In this document: piece after piece, positions 1 through 12,360 of the stretch | Numbering within the stretch: position 1 is the first letter of the stretch | How the letters are laid out: each line of letters begins with the position of its first letter | NCBI GenBank assembly: GCA_036346205.1 | Contig: JARFJB010001965.1 | Location: forward strand, 976,001 to 1,040,000 | From: Vesta saturnalis | Taxonomy: Eukaryota; Arthropoda; Insecta; Coleoptera; Lampyridae | Length of the DNA stretch: 64,000 bases | Direction of reading: 5' to 3' | Position numbers and translations under genes: made by a program | Notes under the pieces: generated by a model | What the model was told of the DNA's origin: nothing | What the model saw: the letters and a program-made list of their open reading frames with translations, nothing else | Database searches by the model: none

Positions 1-199
1 GAAATAAAAATTGAAATCTTTACAGCTTCTGTTTCCATGACTTGTCTGGAAAATTCAATTTTATTACTCCAAAATATTTGGGTAATTGACCAAAAAAACG
101 GGAGATTTAAGAAAAAAAAGCGATTATCAAAAAAGAGCGTAAAAGCTCACTTTCTAAACAATTTTAAAAAAGCTTAAGTGCACCACAGAAACTTAACAA

Positions 200-520
200 A
201 CTACAACAACGCTAAGAGTTTTAAACGTACTTAAAATTTGATTTGTATGTTTCTAAGGGCAACGTGTAAAATATCTGGTGTGGAATAACGCACTCCTTCT
301 AACCTACAAAGTGAAAACAACAAAAAATTTAATGTAATAATAATTTTTTTAGGATAATTGTGCAACCTCTTTTTTAATACGTTCGTAACGAAAATAGGCA
401 ACATTGTAAAGACGAAAACGATGAGCTATGTCAGGTGGACGTTTAATACTTCATATCGGATACAGTTTAATTGAAATCTGGATGCTGACTTGAAAAAACA
501 TTCCAAAGGCATCCGCTTCT
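200..520. repeat. Dispersed repeat, copy 1 (second copy near 60.8-61.1 kb)
   Basis: This stretch resembles 60800-61075 in the same orientation. Shared blocks include the T-run followed by 'GATAAT..TCAACCTC' (about 350 here, 60910 there), 'TCGTAACGAAAATAGG' and the 'CCAAAGGCA' block at the right end. The copies differ by many substitutions, so the repeat is old. No coding potential is seen and the family is not recognised. The 103-residue open frame at 614-925 just downstream is not credible because it runs into the (TA)n tract. Confidence 0.5.
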
Positions 521-817
521 ATAAAAATAGAAGTGAATCTGTAACAGAACTGTTACTTAGATCTTATATACGTTCAGAGTCGAAATATTCCATGATAGAT
601 CTGCCCGCACCTGATGAGTCACAATAATGACGTAACCGGTCGGGCGGTGGTCTGTCATTGCGTTCTCGCCTTGAACACTAAGAAAGCTAAGTCTTACTGG
701 TGGGCTTATTTTAACAATTTTGTTAAAAATCAAATTTTATTACTGTTGTTTGTCAGGATGTTATTTGATAGTTGTCGATTCAAATCGATCCCCACGATGG
801 ATGTCAAATTTGTAAAA

Positions 818-819
<2 letters not shown>

Positions 820-875
<56 letters not shown>
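820..875. repeat. (TA)n microsatellite inside a short inverted repeat
   Basis: A pure TA run of about 28 units. It is bracketed by TTGTAAAACC on the left (810-819) and GGTTTTTACAA on the right (876-886), so the tract is the centre of a hairpin of about 77 nt. Confidence 0.9.
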
Positions 876-877
<2 letters not shown>

Positions 878-886
878 TTTTTACAA

Positions 887-3304
887 TACGTGGAAAATAA
901 ATTGATACATTTATTTTATTATTAATGTTAGGGGATAGGGTTCAAATGGTTTTTAATTATTATTAAATTATAATGTAATTGTGAAATCATAACATTTTTT
1001 TTATTTTACACATGGAAATATTCATGTTAATAATTAAATTGTAATTTGTAATTTGTAATTGTGTTTCAATGTGAAACAGACTTCGTTGGAATTTGCACAA
1101 ATTATGCATGCGTTGCGTCCTTGCTAACTTAAATAAATGTAGGCTGTCAAAAATTTCACAAAAGAATGTAAAATTAGTGAGTACAATTTTGATTTTCTTC
1201 AAAGAAAAATTATTATTTTTATAATTACACCTGTTCATTGATTTTTCAGATATTGATACATGTCGCACAAACATTTATACACAATCAAACAAAAAAAATA
1301 AATATAGGATATCAAACGAATGATCAATGCAATAGTTGGGTTAGGATAGAAAAATTTAACTCACATGTGTTGTTGCAATTTCCAAAGAATGGTCACTTTA
1401 GGCTTGTTTCATATTAAACATTGGACGTAGACTTCTTTCCATGTATGGATGATACTGCCTTGCTGTTGAAAATGGTGCTGCTTAATATTCCATAACTTCA
1501 TCCAAATCCATTAACTGGTGATAACTTTTCCTCGTGGTAAATATAATATACTTAATATGCTCAAATACTTTCAGACAAGTACTTTTATTTTATTTGTATA
1601 TTTAAATGTTGATTTAAATATTTAATAATTTTTCGGATTAAACTTGTGTTTTATTCTTATATAAAATTTTATATTTGCTTGCACTTTTATTTTAGATGCC
1701 GTTATGGAGTTAAATTTATTTTATAATCTCCATCACTTTAAAAAAAAAGGATTTTATTGACATAAAGAAAATGCACATCACCCGATGTTTAAACACGATT
1801 TCGAAATGAAACAATTACAATATTATCGACAATTATAGTCGGTAACCTTAGTTTTAAATTTTGTTATAGGTTAAAACAATTGTTTCTGAAATCTCAACTC
1901 TACGTTGATCGCGTTTCAAATCCGATAATGTTAACAAAAATTTTAAGTTACATGTTAACAAAAACACTACTAGCACAATGACTTGTTAGTTACTAAAAAT
2001 TACAAAGGAACGAGAGCGAGAAATCAGGAGCAATTCCTTTTATACCTTTCTCATGGATACCAAATTTAAAATTTTTTTTTTACATTACACGCAAAAGATC
2101 CTAGCATCTGATTGGTCTAAACAAAAATGTTAAATTAACTAAAACATAAATTATGCCATAACTTTTTCAAATCAAATCGTATTTGCTTTTTAAATACATT
2201 TTCTGAATCAGGGCAACTTTCTGCACAAAAAGACACCTCACATGCTGTACTTCGCTTCAAGAATTTACATTTTGACAAACTAATATTTAAATTTACTAAT
2301 ATCTAACAAATTTTATATTTTAAAACTAAACTAATTACATATTCAAATTCTACATAAAAAACTGTATAAGAATACACCTATTCCAACCCATTTTACCTAG
2401 TTTTAACAAAATTTCTACTTTCATACCTTAATTTTAGGTAGTTAACCAAACTTTTCTAATTTTAAGTTAGGTTACATATTTACTGTTAATTTCTTTGTGA
2501 AAATGAGGGAAACCTACTATTATATGCTTTTATAATTTATTCTGAACTTATCTTATCCTATAAAAACTATAAATTTGTAACATTATTAAATATAGTACTT
2601 AACCAAACCTTATATAATTTACTTTTAACTTGCGTCTTAAACGTCTATATCATTTGAAATGTTTATCTAATATGTTCTTATATATGTCTCTAACACAAAC
2701 ACTGTTTATTTGTATTCCACAGTTCATAATTTTGTCTTTTCACAGTTCCACGTTGTTAACACATTTTGTAAATTTTTGTATACAAATTGTAATTACGTAT
2801 TAAATATCACATTGCACAAATGTTTCTAAGTCACTACCACTTCTTATGCACTTTTTAAACACTTTGTCTGAGATTTATCAATATACTGTGTTCGTACCAT
2901 AACCCTTTTTTATAGTTTATGCATTGTACCTATTACTATACATGTTCTACACATTAGAATTATAGTACTTCATGTAATCAATATCTGTCACGTGTTTAAA
3001 TTGCTTAAATAAATTGATTAAAATGTGAAATTATTTAAATATGTTAAACGAAACTAATCGTACACACTAACATGAATCGTGTTGACCTTTCTCACATGCT
3101 ACTGGTATAGCTCATTGCTTTTATGAATATAAAACCGTTGTACATACCCCACAAAGCCTGTTTTGTTACATCAAATCATATTTTTATACTCATACTATTT
3201 TTTTCTCATAATGAACTGTATACTTCTTCAATTTTGTTTAAACTTGCATACTATATAGAATTTAAGCTCGACAAACTCTAGCCCTTTATGTCTGTTTCTA
3301 ACCA

Positions 3305-3305
<1 letters not shown>
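887..3305. other. AT-rich non-coding stretch
   Basis: About 2.4 kb rich in A and T with stops in all frames. The 95-codon frame on the minus strand (987-1274) has no recognisable motif and is of a length expected by chance. No RNA gene or repeat was recognised. Confidence 0.5.
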
Positions 3306-3355
<50 letters not shown>

Positions 3356-3368
3356 ATATATATATATA
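3306..3368. repeat. (TA)n microsatellite
   Basis: A TA run with a single TGTATG interruption near its right end. The short open frame starting in it at 3350 is a by-product. Confidence 0.9.
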
Positions 3369-4084
3369 AAGGTAGTTTACGTAATTATTATCTAATAAAA
3401 GCTTTTGCATTGCCCGGTAACTTTCAGTCGAGGATGGGGGTACTTCGTGATTTGATTAACAACAAAAGATCGCCACAAACACATTATCTTTCTTACCTAA
3501 ATATTGAACTTAAATCTATAATATGTCACTCATTCTAATCATAACGCAGATAACAAAACAAAACTATCTTAATGAGCAAAACAGAAACACTAGGTAGTCC
3601 TCCAAAGGTTCGGGAAGGTCGACGGACGGGGACTCTGGGTATGTGGTATCTGTGGATTAAAGTCGTTAACTTATTTAACCGGGTTTTATACTTATACTTT
3701 ATGTAATTATTTAAACCTCAATTAATTATAATCACACGCAAATTAATAATTTAACGTTAAACGTTTATTCACACAAAAATCAATCTTTTTATTCTCAAGT
3801 ATAAAAGGAAAAATCAATAATATTTGTTTATGTTAATTTCTACGAACTACAATTTTAAAACTATTCGAACGTTCATATAAATAAAATAATATTTCTATAA
3901 AACTACACTGGAAATTTAACAAAAGGGGTGATAACACTTTTATGAGTGTAATGCCTTTATATAAATATCGGTCACAAGGTCAAATGTTCTAAGACATCGG
4001 CTTCAAAATTAATATTTCTCCTATTTAATAAACTGGGACTTCTGGTTTTGCCGTAATGTTTTCTTTTTGATTATACAGAAGAGG
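3369..4084. other. AT-rich non-coding stretch
   Basis: No supported gene or repeat was recognised between the TA tract and the first LTR-like unit. Confidence 0.4.
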
Positions 4085-4530
4085 TAACATAACACGGATC
4101 TTAAATTCGAATACTAATGAAGATGTTATCCTCGGGGCTTTCTTTCAACGCTTTTACGAAATCTGATGATCTCGCAATTATTTAAATAGTATACAGGAGT
4201 TTTATGTTCTATTTTCTATGCGATTGGTTTTACCGCTTACTGGAAAAATATTATGCAAACGGAACGCTTTTTAAAGAGAATTTAATCAGAATTTTTAAGA
4301 TATATAAATTTGATTTAATGTTTATATAATTGATTTTCTTTCAGGAAGCGACTTGTAATACGTTAATGGTATTCTGGATACAGCCACAAAAATGTCAGTA
4401 TTAATGACGGGTTGTCAGGATTTTATAACGGTTTTACAGGAAAATCTTACTGAAACGTAGGTTTGGGACGATTATGTAATCGATCAAATATCTGCAGGTT
4501 TTATTGAATTTTCCAGCACGGTCGGGTAAA
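4085..4530 (-). repeat. LTR-like repeat unit, copy A (fragment)
   Basis: This stretch matches 6160-6550 block by block. Shared words are 'AACGCTTTTACGAAAT', 'GTATACAGGAGTTTT', 'TTTCTTTCAGGAAGCG', 'AAATGTCAGTATTA' and 'GGTTTTACAGGAAAATCT'. It is therefore a diverged fragment of the same family as the units at 5.3-10.6 kb, read on the minus strand. No coding content is seen. Confidence 0.65.
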
Positions 4531-5304
4531 AACAAGAACCATAATCAATGTCAGACAGACGTTTCAAACCTCATGTTGCGTAGAGGTTAATAGACATCTA
4601 TAGTACGTTCGATGGTGAGAGTGCAGTGTGGCGAAGATAAGCAATTCTTTCCTTATGGGAATCTTGCTTCGACGGTGCCGGTTGTATGCAACGGGCGATA
4701 GTACTCGTATAAGCTCAATGAAACTTTTTTTACGCATTTTCTTTATTTTTTTTTATGCGATGAATTAATTACATTTTTGATTGTGCCATTAAACTTATTT
4801 TTGTAAAGAATATGTTTACTCTTTATATGTTAATGTCTGTTAATGACCTGTCTTATTGTAAAATAAATACATTTATGATTGGTTTATTTTGTAAATTTGA
4901 CTGATCCCTGACTACTTTCTAATGCTAAATACCTAAATACCTTATAGGCCATTAAAGTAATTATTGTACAAAACATGTTTATTATTTATTTGCTCGCGAA
5001 GCGTGTTGGTATTATTCAGTGCAGTGTATATATTGATCGATACTTTGATTTATTATTATTGCTTTCATTGTTGGAAATAGGAGAGTTTGTTAAACGGAAG
5101 CCTCGTCAATCTTTGCAAGTTTCATAAGAGCAAATACTAATGAATCTTGTCAATTATATTATATCTATAAATTGCTGTTGTTTTTCTTTAATTTTCTTAC
5201 AAAAATCAATTTTGTCACAATGCTATATTGCAGTAGCCAGATTTGTTGGTGAGCCGTGCATATTTGCACAAGTTTGTGGAGACATGTCATCGCTAGCGCT
5301 GTGT
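4531..5304. other. Non-coding stretch between repeat units
   Basis: AT-rich. The 97-codon frame at 5140-5433 runs straight into repeat unit B and has no family signature, so it is not called as a gene. Confidence 0.4.
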
Positions 5305-6015
5305 GTCATAAGCCAGAATACCACTTCATTTTTGTTGCAGTCTCCCATCCGACCACGAATTAGATCATCATACAATCACGTTCGAGTGTGGAACCGCGAC
5401 GCGAGATTAATTATCTTACCACTTCCGTCCTGAACTATCTTACCGCTTCCGTCCTAAGGTCTTCACCGACCTACTGAACCGCTGCAGTTATTTTGCTGCT
5501 ACCTGTCGGCCCATTGGGTAATTTATAGAATTTGTATCTATCTGACCAGTTTCCAGTTGGGAAGGTTTCTTTTCTGCCTTTCGTAAATTATAGATCGATC
5601 TTATCTGTAAAACACCGCAGAACCTAATACTCTGATACTTCCCTGGAACGCATGCCGGCGGAAAACAAATATGGTTACACAATAACCTCCTAAGGAAGCC
5701 ATCCCATAAGGTGTATGTCTATAGAGGTGACTCTTTTCCCTTTTCTTGTCCGAAAGACGTAGGCCTGTTCGATCATTTTATTTAACCAATGGTTCGTATG
5801 TCCCGTTTATATAGATATTCCTTCCTAAAAAACACGAGACATAAACTCCTACACGACCGACCTACAGATATTAGTTCGATTGCATAATCACCCAAACCTT
5901 CGTTTCAGCCAGACTTTCCCGCAAAACCGTTATAAATCCTGACAACGTGTCATTGATATTGACATTTGTTTGAGTGTATCCAGAATAAATTAATAACGCA
6001 ATACCCGCCGCTTCT
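5305..6015 (+). repeat. LTR-like repeat unit, copy B
   Basis: Begins near 'ACCACTTCATTTTTG'. It contains the doubled 'ACCGCTTCCGTCCT' block, 'GGTCTTCACCGACCTA' and 'CCGACCTACAGATATTAG'. The same order of blocks occurs on the opposite strand in the unit ending at 7321, and in part at 9390-9745. Copies B and C therefore face each other and form a large imperfect palindrome. Confidence 0.7.
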
Positions 6016-7321
6016 TGGTCAGCAAGTGTCATTGCTCCCTGTCTTTAAAATTGAATTACGAATACTGCATCTGTTTATTTAGGAGTTTAGATTCAGGGTT
6101 ATAAGAATTATTCTGTTTGTTTATACAACAAAAGTAACCTGACAGTAAATTGAAAGATGTATGCGGCGTTTGTCTTTAACGCTTTTACGAAATATGATAA
6201 TTTTCGTAAGTGGAAATGGTATACAGGAGTTTTTAAATACTTTAGTTCCTATGCGATTAAGTTTTATCGCTCACCGGGAAAGTGTATATAAACGAATTTC
6301 TTTTTAACGAGAACTAAGTCGGGATCTCTACTTTTAAATTAAATAAAATGAATGGAATTTGATTTCTCTTTCTGGACGTAGATTTATCGTTTGAAGAGTT
6401 TATTTTCTTTCAGGAAGCGGTGGGTACTGCGTTATTAATTATTATAGATACAGACAAACAAATGTCAGTATTAAGGATGGTATTTAAACCGGTTTTACAG
6501 GAAAATCTGACTGAAACAGAGCGATTATGAAATCGATCTTATATCTGCAGGTCGGTGAAGTAAGTGTAGGTATTGTATTCTCAGGAAGGATTATCTAATA
6601 AAATGGGCCATACGCTCCATTGGTTAAATACACGATTGATAGATCGAACAGGCCTACGCCTTTCTGACAAGCACAGGTAAAGAATCACCTCTAAAGGCAA
6701 TATGCCTCAGGGGATAATTTCTTTAGGAAATCTCAGCACTTTTCAGGAATACTCCTAAAAGCAAAGAGGAGAATTTTGTGTACAAGATGTTTGCGCTCCA
6801 TGGAAGTGTAAGAGCATTATGTATTGCGGTGTTTTTTTACAGACATGATGGACTTATAATCTACCAAAGGCAGAAAAGAAATCTTTCCACCTGGAAACTG
6901 GTCGGATAATTGTGGCAAAACAAGTTATAACTTACCCAGATGGGCCGGTAGGTAAAAGCAAAAACGCGGAGGTTCACTAGGTCGCTGAAGACCTCAGGAC
7001 GGAAGCGGTTAGATAGTTAAGATCTTTACTTCAGGACGGAACGGGTAAGATAATTAATCTCACGTGGCGGTTCCACTGATATATCCCGCGCTCTAACGTG
7101 ATTGAATAATGGCCTAATTTGCGGTCGGACGGGATTGGACCAAAAATGAAGTGTTATTCCGGGGGGGGGTTCTTGCGTTGAAATCTTAAATTATTTCTTG
7201 AATACGAAAGAAGGGGTAAGATTTAATTATTTTAACTGCACCGGAACATTTTTCTATAACATAAACGAACAAAATAAATAATTAATTTGCGAATTTTTGT
7301 ACAGATGTCTACATCTTTACA
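6016..7321 (-). repeat. LTR-like repeat unit, copy C (inverted)
   Basis: Read on the minus strand from 7321, this unit begins TGTAAAGATG and follows the same order as the 3' LTR at 9230 (TGTATAAAAA). It then holds about 430 bp that the 9230-10599 copy lacks, as does copy B, so the 3' LTR is internally deleted. It breaks off near 6015 before the LTR 3' end. The poly-G run near 7165 is unique to this copy. Confidence 0.65.
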
Positions 7322-8144
7322 AAGTAACATACTAAAACTCCTGTATACCATTCACACTTACGAAAATTACCATATTTAGTAAAAGCGTTAAATGAAAGTG
7401 CCGCATAGATCTTCAAATTTGAATGTCAGGTTACTTCTTTTTTATATACAAAAAGAATAATTATTACAACTCGCAGAAATTATAGACTGCTAAATACATT
7501 CGTAATTCATTTCTAAAGGTAGAGATCAATAACGCTTTCTGACCCGGTGACAAAGATATAAAATTATTTCCTTCTTGAACCCGATAACTTTATCAGTCCA
7601 TTGTATAAAATTTGTAACCGACTAAAATAAATACTCTTTATATTTACGGGTACTTGGATTCTTTTCACCTTGAAAGAAACTGCAATAAACCAACCACATT
7701 GAGTGGTGTGAATAAACTATTTAATTAATTTGCGTAAATAGTTATCATTTAACACTAGATAAAACTTCCAAGGGAGTTGCTACCGTAAAATTGGTTTTTG
7801 TACGTTAATTATTTAATCCACAGATAACCATTCTACCTGGAAAAAGGGACGTCAACCTTTGCTAACTTTTAGAAGATAATTTTAATTTTATGTGTATTGG
7901 TTGAAATACTTTTGTTTTGTTTATTATTGTTATTAGTATAAATGCAGTATTTTAGATTTAAGTCCAATATTTAGCATTATACCCAAATTGGAAATAAAAT
8001 AGTACGTTTGTTATGATCTTAAAGTTGTCAATGATTTACGCGGATCTCCCTATTCTTCCACTTGAAAGCTATGCCGGGCAAAAGCAACTAGCTATTAATT
8101 AATAACAGTAAACCCCTTTTTATTTATAGATAAGGGGGATTACA
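7322..8144 (+). repeat. 5' LTR of a Gypsy-like element, 5'-truncated (copy D)
   Basis: This matches the right-hand part of the 9230-10599 unit. Shared blocks are 'CTTTATCAGTCCATTGTATAA', 'AAAAAGGGACGTC', 'TTTTAGAAGATAATTTTAATT' and 'ATTTACGCGGATCTC'. It ends in GGGGGATTACA, as expected for the CA end of an LTR. Its left end abuts the start of inverted copy C exactly at 7321/7322, so the missing 5' part was replaced or rearranged. Confidence 0.6.
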
Positions 8145-8150
8145 AATTAC

Positions 8151-8170
8151 GCGCCCAACGTGGGGCTCGA
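8151..8170 (+). other. Primer-binding site complementary to tRNA-Lys 3' end
   Basis: GCGCCCAACGTGGGGCTCGA is complementary to the 3' end and part of the T-arm of animal tRNA-Lys(CUU). The first two expected bases (TG) are replaced by AC. It lies 6 bp after the end of the upstream LTR, the normal position for a minus-strand primer site. Confidence 0.75.
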
Positions 8171-8335
8171 CAAATTCAGTTTTAAAATTTGTCAAAATTG
8201 ACAACTATCAAACAAGATCCTGACAAACGAATTAATTCATAATCCTGTTATAGCTCCAGCATCCAGTCCAGCATAATAACCGATTTCTTTCAGTGTCTAA
8301 TATTTTCGAGTCACCCACAAATAAACACAACGAAA

Positions 8336-8846
8336 ATGTCGACTCCCAGAGAAGAAAGCGACATCCGAGTCGGATGGATCTATAAATCAAAAAGAAAGAA
8401 GAATTGAATGAAGAATCCCATAAACACCGCTAAGATACAGAAGGAAGCGCCGAAACCCTTAGAGCACCACTGGTAGGATTCCTAGGACCAGCAGAAGCTT
8501 AAATTCCTGTTCCCAGTGAAGTAATAACGACACCTGCAGGTACATCCGTATCCACCGATACACCAGCCAACTATCCGCCGATTACAAATATAAAGAGGGC
8601 AGAACAGCTTCCCGCTTTAAATGTCTGTCCGGAAAAGGAAAGGAGTAATATTCCGCGAAAACCCCTTCCAAGAAGACGTAGAGGAAAACGAAAGTCGAAA
8701 GGGGAAGCGCGCCACAATAATTGTACGAACGTGATAGGCTCCCGTTCGCACACGCCACGAACGCGCCCCAAGAGGTTCAATCGAGAGAAAAACCCGCGCG
8801 AAATTTGGTACCTAAAAGGAAGGGTTAAACCAACAAAAGAGTGAAC
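8336..8846 (+). pseudogene. Broken gag-like ORF of the LTR element
   Basis: An ATG at 8336 opens a frame of 23 codons that ends at a TGA. A second frame then continues through two more stops, and 111 codons are open from about 8511 to a TGA near 8843. That last piece is Pro/Thr-rich and then strongly basic, with PRRRRGKRKSKG-like composition near 8670-8700, as in nucleic-acid-binding gag regions. Its position right after the primer-binding site suggests gag. No zinc knuckle or capsid signature is visible, so this rests on position and composition. Confidence 0.4.
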
Positions 8847-9213
8847 AGCCTGGTTAAATAAAGTCTTGTCTTGTCCACGATAAGAAAAGAAGACACTAAA
8901 GGACCAGAACATACATGGAACCAGAGGCACCAGTATGACCTCTGTCGACGCCCCTACTGCCCCAGAACCGGAAATTTAGTTTATAGTAAGTCGCATGTGC
9001 TATCAAACAAAGCTAGAAATTCTTCAGCGAGTTTAGCACCGAAATACAACGGCCCGACCACGAAGGAATCTGTAGGGCAAGCCCATGTCAAAGATATGAA
9101 GGACATCCAAAATACACGCCCCAATGAGGACGAGCCAAAAAAAAACCGCGCGATGTGGGATGTATAAACAGGATCAAACCATCACTTTGAGCTTCCAGTA
9201 ATCCGGTTCTGCC

Positions 9214-9229
9214 GAGGAAGGAAGAGTGG
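9214..9229 (+). other. Candidate polypurine tract
   Basis: GAGGAAGGAAGAGTGG is a nearly pure purine run directly before TGTATAAAAA, where the 3' LTR begins. This is the normal place of the plus-strand primer. Confidence 0.55.
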
Positions 9230-10599
9230 TGTATAAAAATCCAGGAATCTGTACAGAAATCCGAAAATTAATTATTTATATTGCTCGTTTACGTTATACA
9301 AAAATGCTCCGGTGTAGTTAAAATAATTAAATGTTACCCTTTCTTCTGTAATCAAGAAATCGTTTAAGATTTCGACGCCAAAACCCCACCAGAATATCAC
9401 TTCATTTTTGGTCCAAACCCGTCAGATCCCGAATTAGATCATCATCCAATCACGTTAGAGCGCGGACTACATAAATGGAACCCCGACACGTGATTAATTA
9501 TCTTAACACTTCCGTCCTGAAGTAACTATCTTACCGCTTCCGTCCTAAGGTCTTCACCGACCTATTGAACTGCCGGATTTATTTTACTTTTACCTGCCGG
9601 TCCAGTGGGGTACGTTATAGAATTTTCTATTACATATATCCGACCAGTTTCCAGTTGGAAAGATTTGTTTTCTCAGTTTGGTAGATTATAAATCGATCTT
9701 TTCTATAAAACACCGTAGTACCTAATACTCTGATACTTCCCTGGAGCCCAAAAAATTAAATTCCTTTCATTTTATACTTATTTAATTTGAAAGTAGAGAT
9801 CCCGATTTAGTTCTCTATAAAAATAATTCCGTTTATATGAGATTTCCCAGTAAGCGATCAAATTAATCGCATAGGAAGTAAAATATTGAAACTCGCGTGA
9901 ACCGTTTCCACGTACAAAAATTATATTTCGTAAAACCGTTAAATGAAAGCGCCGCATACATCTTTAAATTTGCGTGTCAGGTTACTTCTTTTATATAAAC
10001 AAAAAGAATAATTATTATAACCCCTAAAATTCTAAACTGCTGCATAAACAAATGCAGTATTCCTAATTCAATTTTAAAGGCAGAGATCAATAACGCTTCC
10101 TGACCTAGTGATCGAGATATAAAATCATTGCCCTCTTGAAGCCGTTAACTTTATCAGTCCATTGTATAACATTTCTAAGAGCCGACGAAAATAAATGCTC
10201 TTTATGTTTACGAGTGCTTGGACTTTTTTCAACTTAAAATAAACTGCAATAAACCGTTGCTACCGTAAAATTAATTATTGAATCCACAGACCATTCTTCC
10301 TGGAAAAAGGGACGTCGCCCTTTGCTACCTTTTAGAAGATAATTTTAATTTTATGTGTATTGGTTGAGATATTTATGTTTTGTTTGTTATTATTATTAGC
10401 ATAAATCCAGTATTTTAGGTTTAGCATAATGTTATACCCCAAGTATGAACTAAATTGTACGTTTATTGTGATCTTAAAGTTGTCAATGATTTACGCGGAT
10501 CTCACTATTCTTCGACTTGATAGGTATGCCGGGCAAATGCAACTAGCAATTAATTAATAACGGTAAACCCCCTTTCTGTATAGATAAGCGGACATTACA
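9230..10599 (+). repeat. 3' LTR (copy E), internally deleted
   Basis: Starts TGTATAAAAA after the purine tract and ends GACATTACA. The right 700 bp align with 7322-8144. The left 500 bp align with the reverse strand of 7321-6790. A deletion near 9748 joins blocks that lie about 430 bp apart in copy C. The 5' and 3' LTRs differ by many substitutions and indels, so the insertion is old. Confidence 0.6.
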
Positions 10600-12360
10600 T
10601 GCTTTTTAAACGCATACATAGAATATTAAAATATTCCTTGATTCATTTGTTTGAGTGTTAGATCATCAACATTTAACAGTTTATTAGATATTTTTATGTT
10701 TATTTAGTAAAATATATTAACTCTACCAAGATATCTAATTTCCAGTAGGAGGTCTTTTTATATGACCTTTTTGTTTAGTTTGTGCTGTAGTTACGCGTAG
10801 AGGGTAGAGGATGCGCGAGAGCCAATACATCCTGTACATATAGTGTTTAGTTCGTGATATCCCTAATTTTCTATTTGTGATATTAAGTCCTCATAGCAGC
10901 CCAGTAAATTAAAAACAATAAACAGTCACAACGAAATAATTTTTTTTAAGAAATTACGAAATACAAATTGGCAATTTTACTGTTTGGCTTCATGATAAAA
11001 GAAAAACTTTTCAATATATTTACAGTCTACTGCAAACTTTTCTTTCCGACTTATCCAAATTTTTTATTTAAAACTTACTTAAGAAAACGAATTTAAAACT
11101 TTCTTTCATTTAAATACGATTTAAAAGACGTCTTAATAATTCTTAAAGTGGATTTTTAGAAACAAGATTAGCAAATTACAATTCCTTTGTCATGGTTCAC
11201 AAGCGTTTAATATATTCAAGTTAAATTGAGTATAGAAGGGTGGGTGGCTGAATTTGCGTTTCATACTTATTGTGCTATTTTGTACCACCTTCAACACCAT
11301 TGGAAGCTTAACTTGCTCCACCGCTCTCTTACTGTACGATTTATCACGACGTGAAACATGTAGCAGTGAAAATAATATTTATAAAATACATATACAAATT
11401 TTAGGTATTCATCCATTAAAATTTAACCTTGTTATAAATATATTTTTAAAGCCAGACGGCTTGCAATAATCCAATTAACCAGAATTTACAATTTTAAGCA
11501 TTCAAATGGAAATTACACTTCAAGTTCTTACTGACTTCTTAAATCGGCACTTGAATAAGCAATTAACATGCAAAATTTCGTTAGCATTAATAAATTTGGC
11601 GTTTATTTGTTCTTGCTAAGTTTTATAAAACAGTTTGTTTTATTTATATTTAATATATGAGGTATCTCTGACGGTTTAAATACAATTTAGGTAATATTTT
11701 AGTTTTCTTCTTAAATTGTTTGAACTTTACTATTTTGTATTATGTTTTTAATAAATTTATGCAGTTTAATTTATATTTTTGATTCGATTGCCTCTTCTTC
11801 TCGGATTTAATAATCATTTAAGTCAGTTTTAACAGTTATGAAACAGTTTTTAAGAAAGCGTTCTTTTACGACTATAAAGGTTACACAATATAGAGGGCAC
11901 TTAAATCGTACATTATGTCAGTTTTCTGGGTATTGATAAGCTTAAATGAAAAGTTAAATCTCCAATTCTCATGATCGAACTTGTTCCGTATACAAATCCT
12001 ATTTGAATGTTCAGATTTTTCTGAAGCTTTTTCATTTTTAAATTCATCAACTATAATGATAACCAATTTAAAACACAACGGCCGTAAAAGATTTTAGTGC
12101 TGTATCATAGTATTGGACTTAATGAATAGGGTTGTTCAGTTGTGACGCCATGAGTTGGTGTACATTTGAAACTGGATCTAAACAACTTCCCTAACAACTA
12201 GACGTTAACATAGTACTGTTGTTATCGTTACTAGATATCTGAATATTTTCGTATTTTTTATATTTTATTGAGCGTGAGAACGAATCAAATCAAACTCCTG
12301 ATACTATGAGTCATGTATTAAAGTAATCGTCGTTGAACAATTATTTTATTGATGATATGA
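10600..12360. other. AT-rich non-coding stretch
   Basis: No supported gene is seen. Small frames at 11254-11469 and 11881-12078 have no recognisable domain and chance length. Confidence 0.4.

Larger units (their letters stand above)
7322..10599 (+). mobile_element. LTR retrotransposon remnant, Gypsy-like, tRNA-Lys primed
   Basis: The order is truncated 5' LTR, primer-binding site, about 1 kb of internal DNA with a broken gag-like frame, a polypurine tract, and a 3' LTR starting TG and ending CA. No protease, reverse transcriptase, RNase H or integrase is present, so pol was deleted. A tRNA-Lys primer is typical of Gypsy-type elements and some retroviruses; assignment to Gypsy is inference from the primer alone. 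Confidence 0.6.

Noticed and set aside
8571..8930. 119-codon minus-strand ORF
   Set aside because: Lies antisense to the basic gag-like frame of the LTR element; no domain and no start context.
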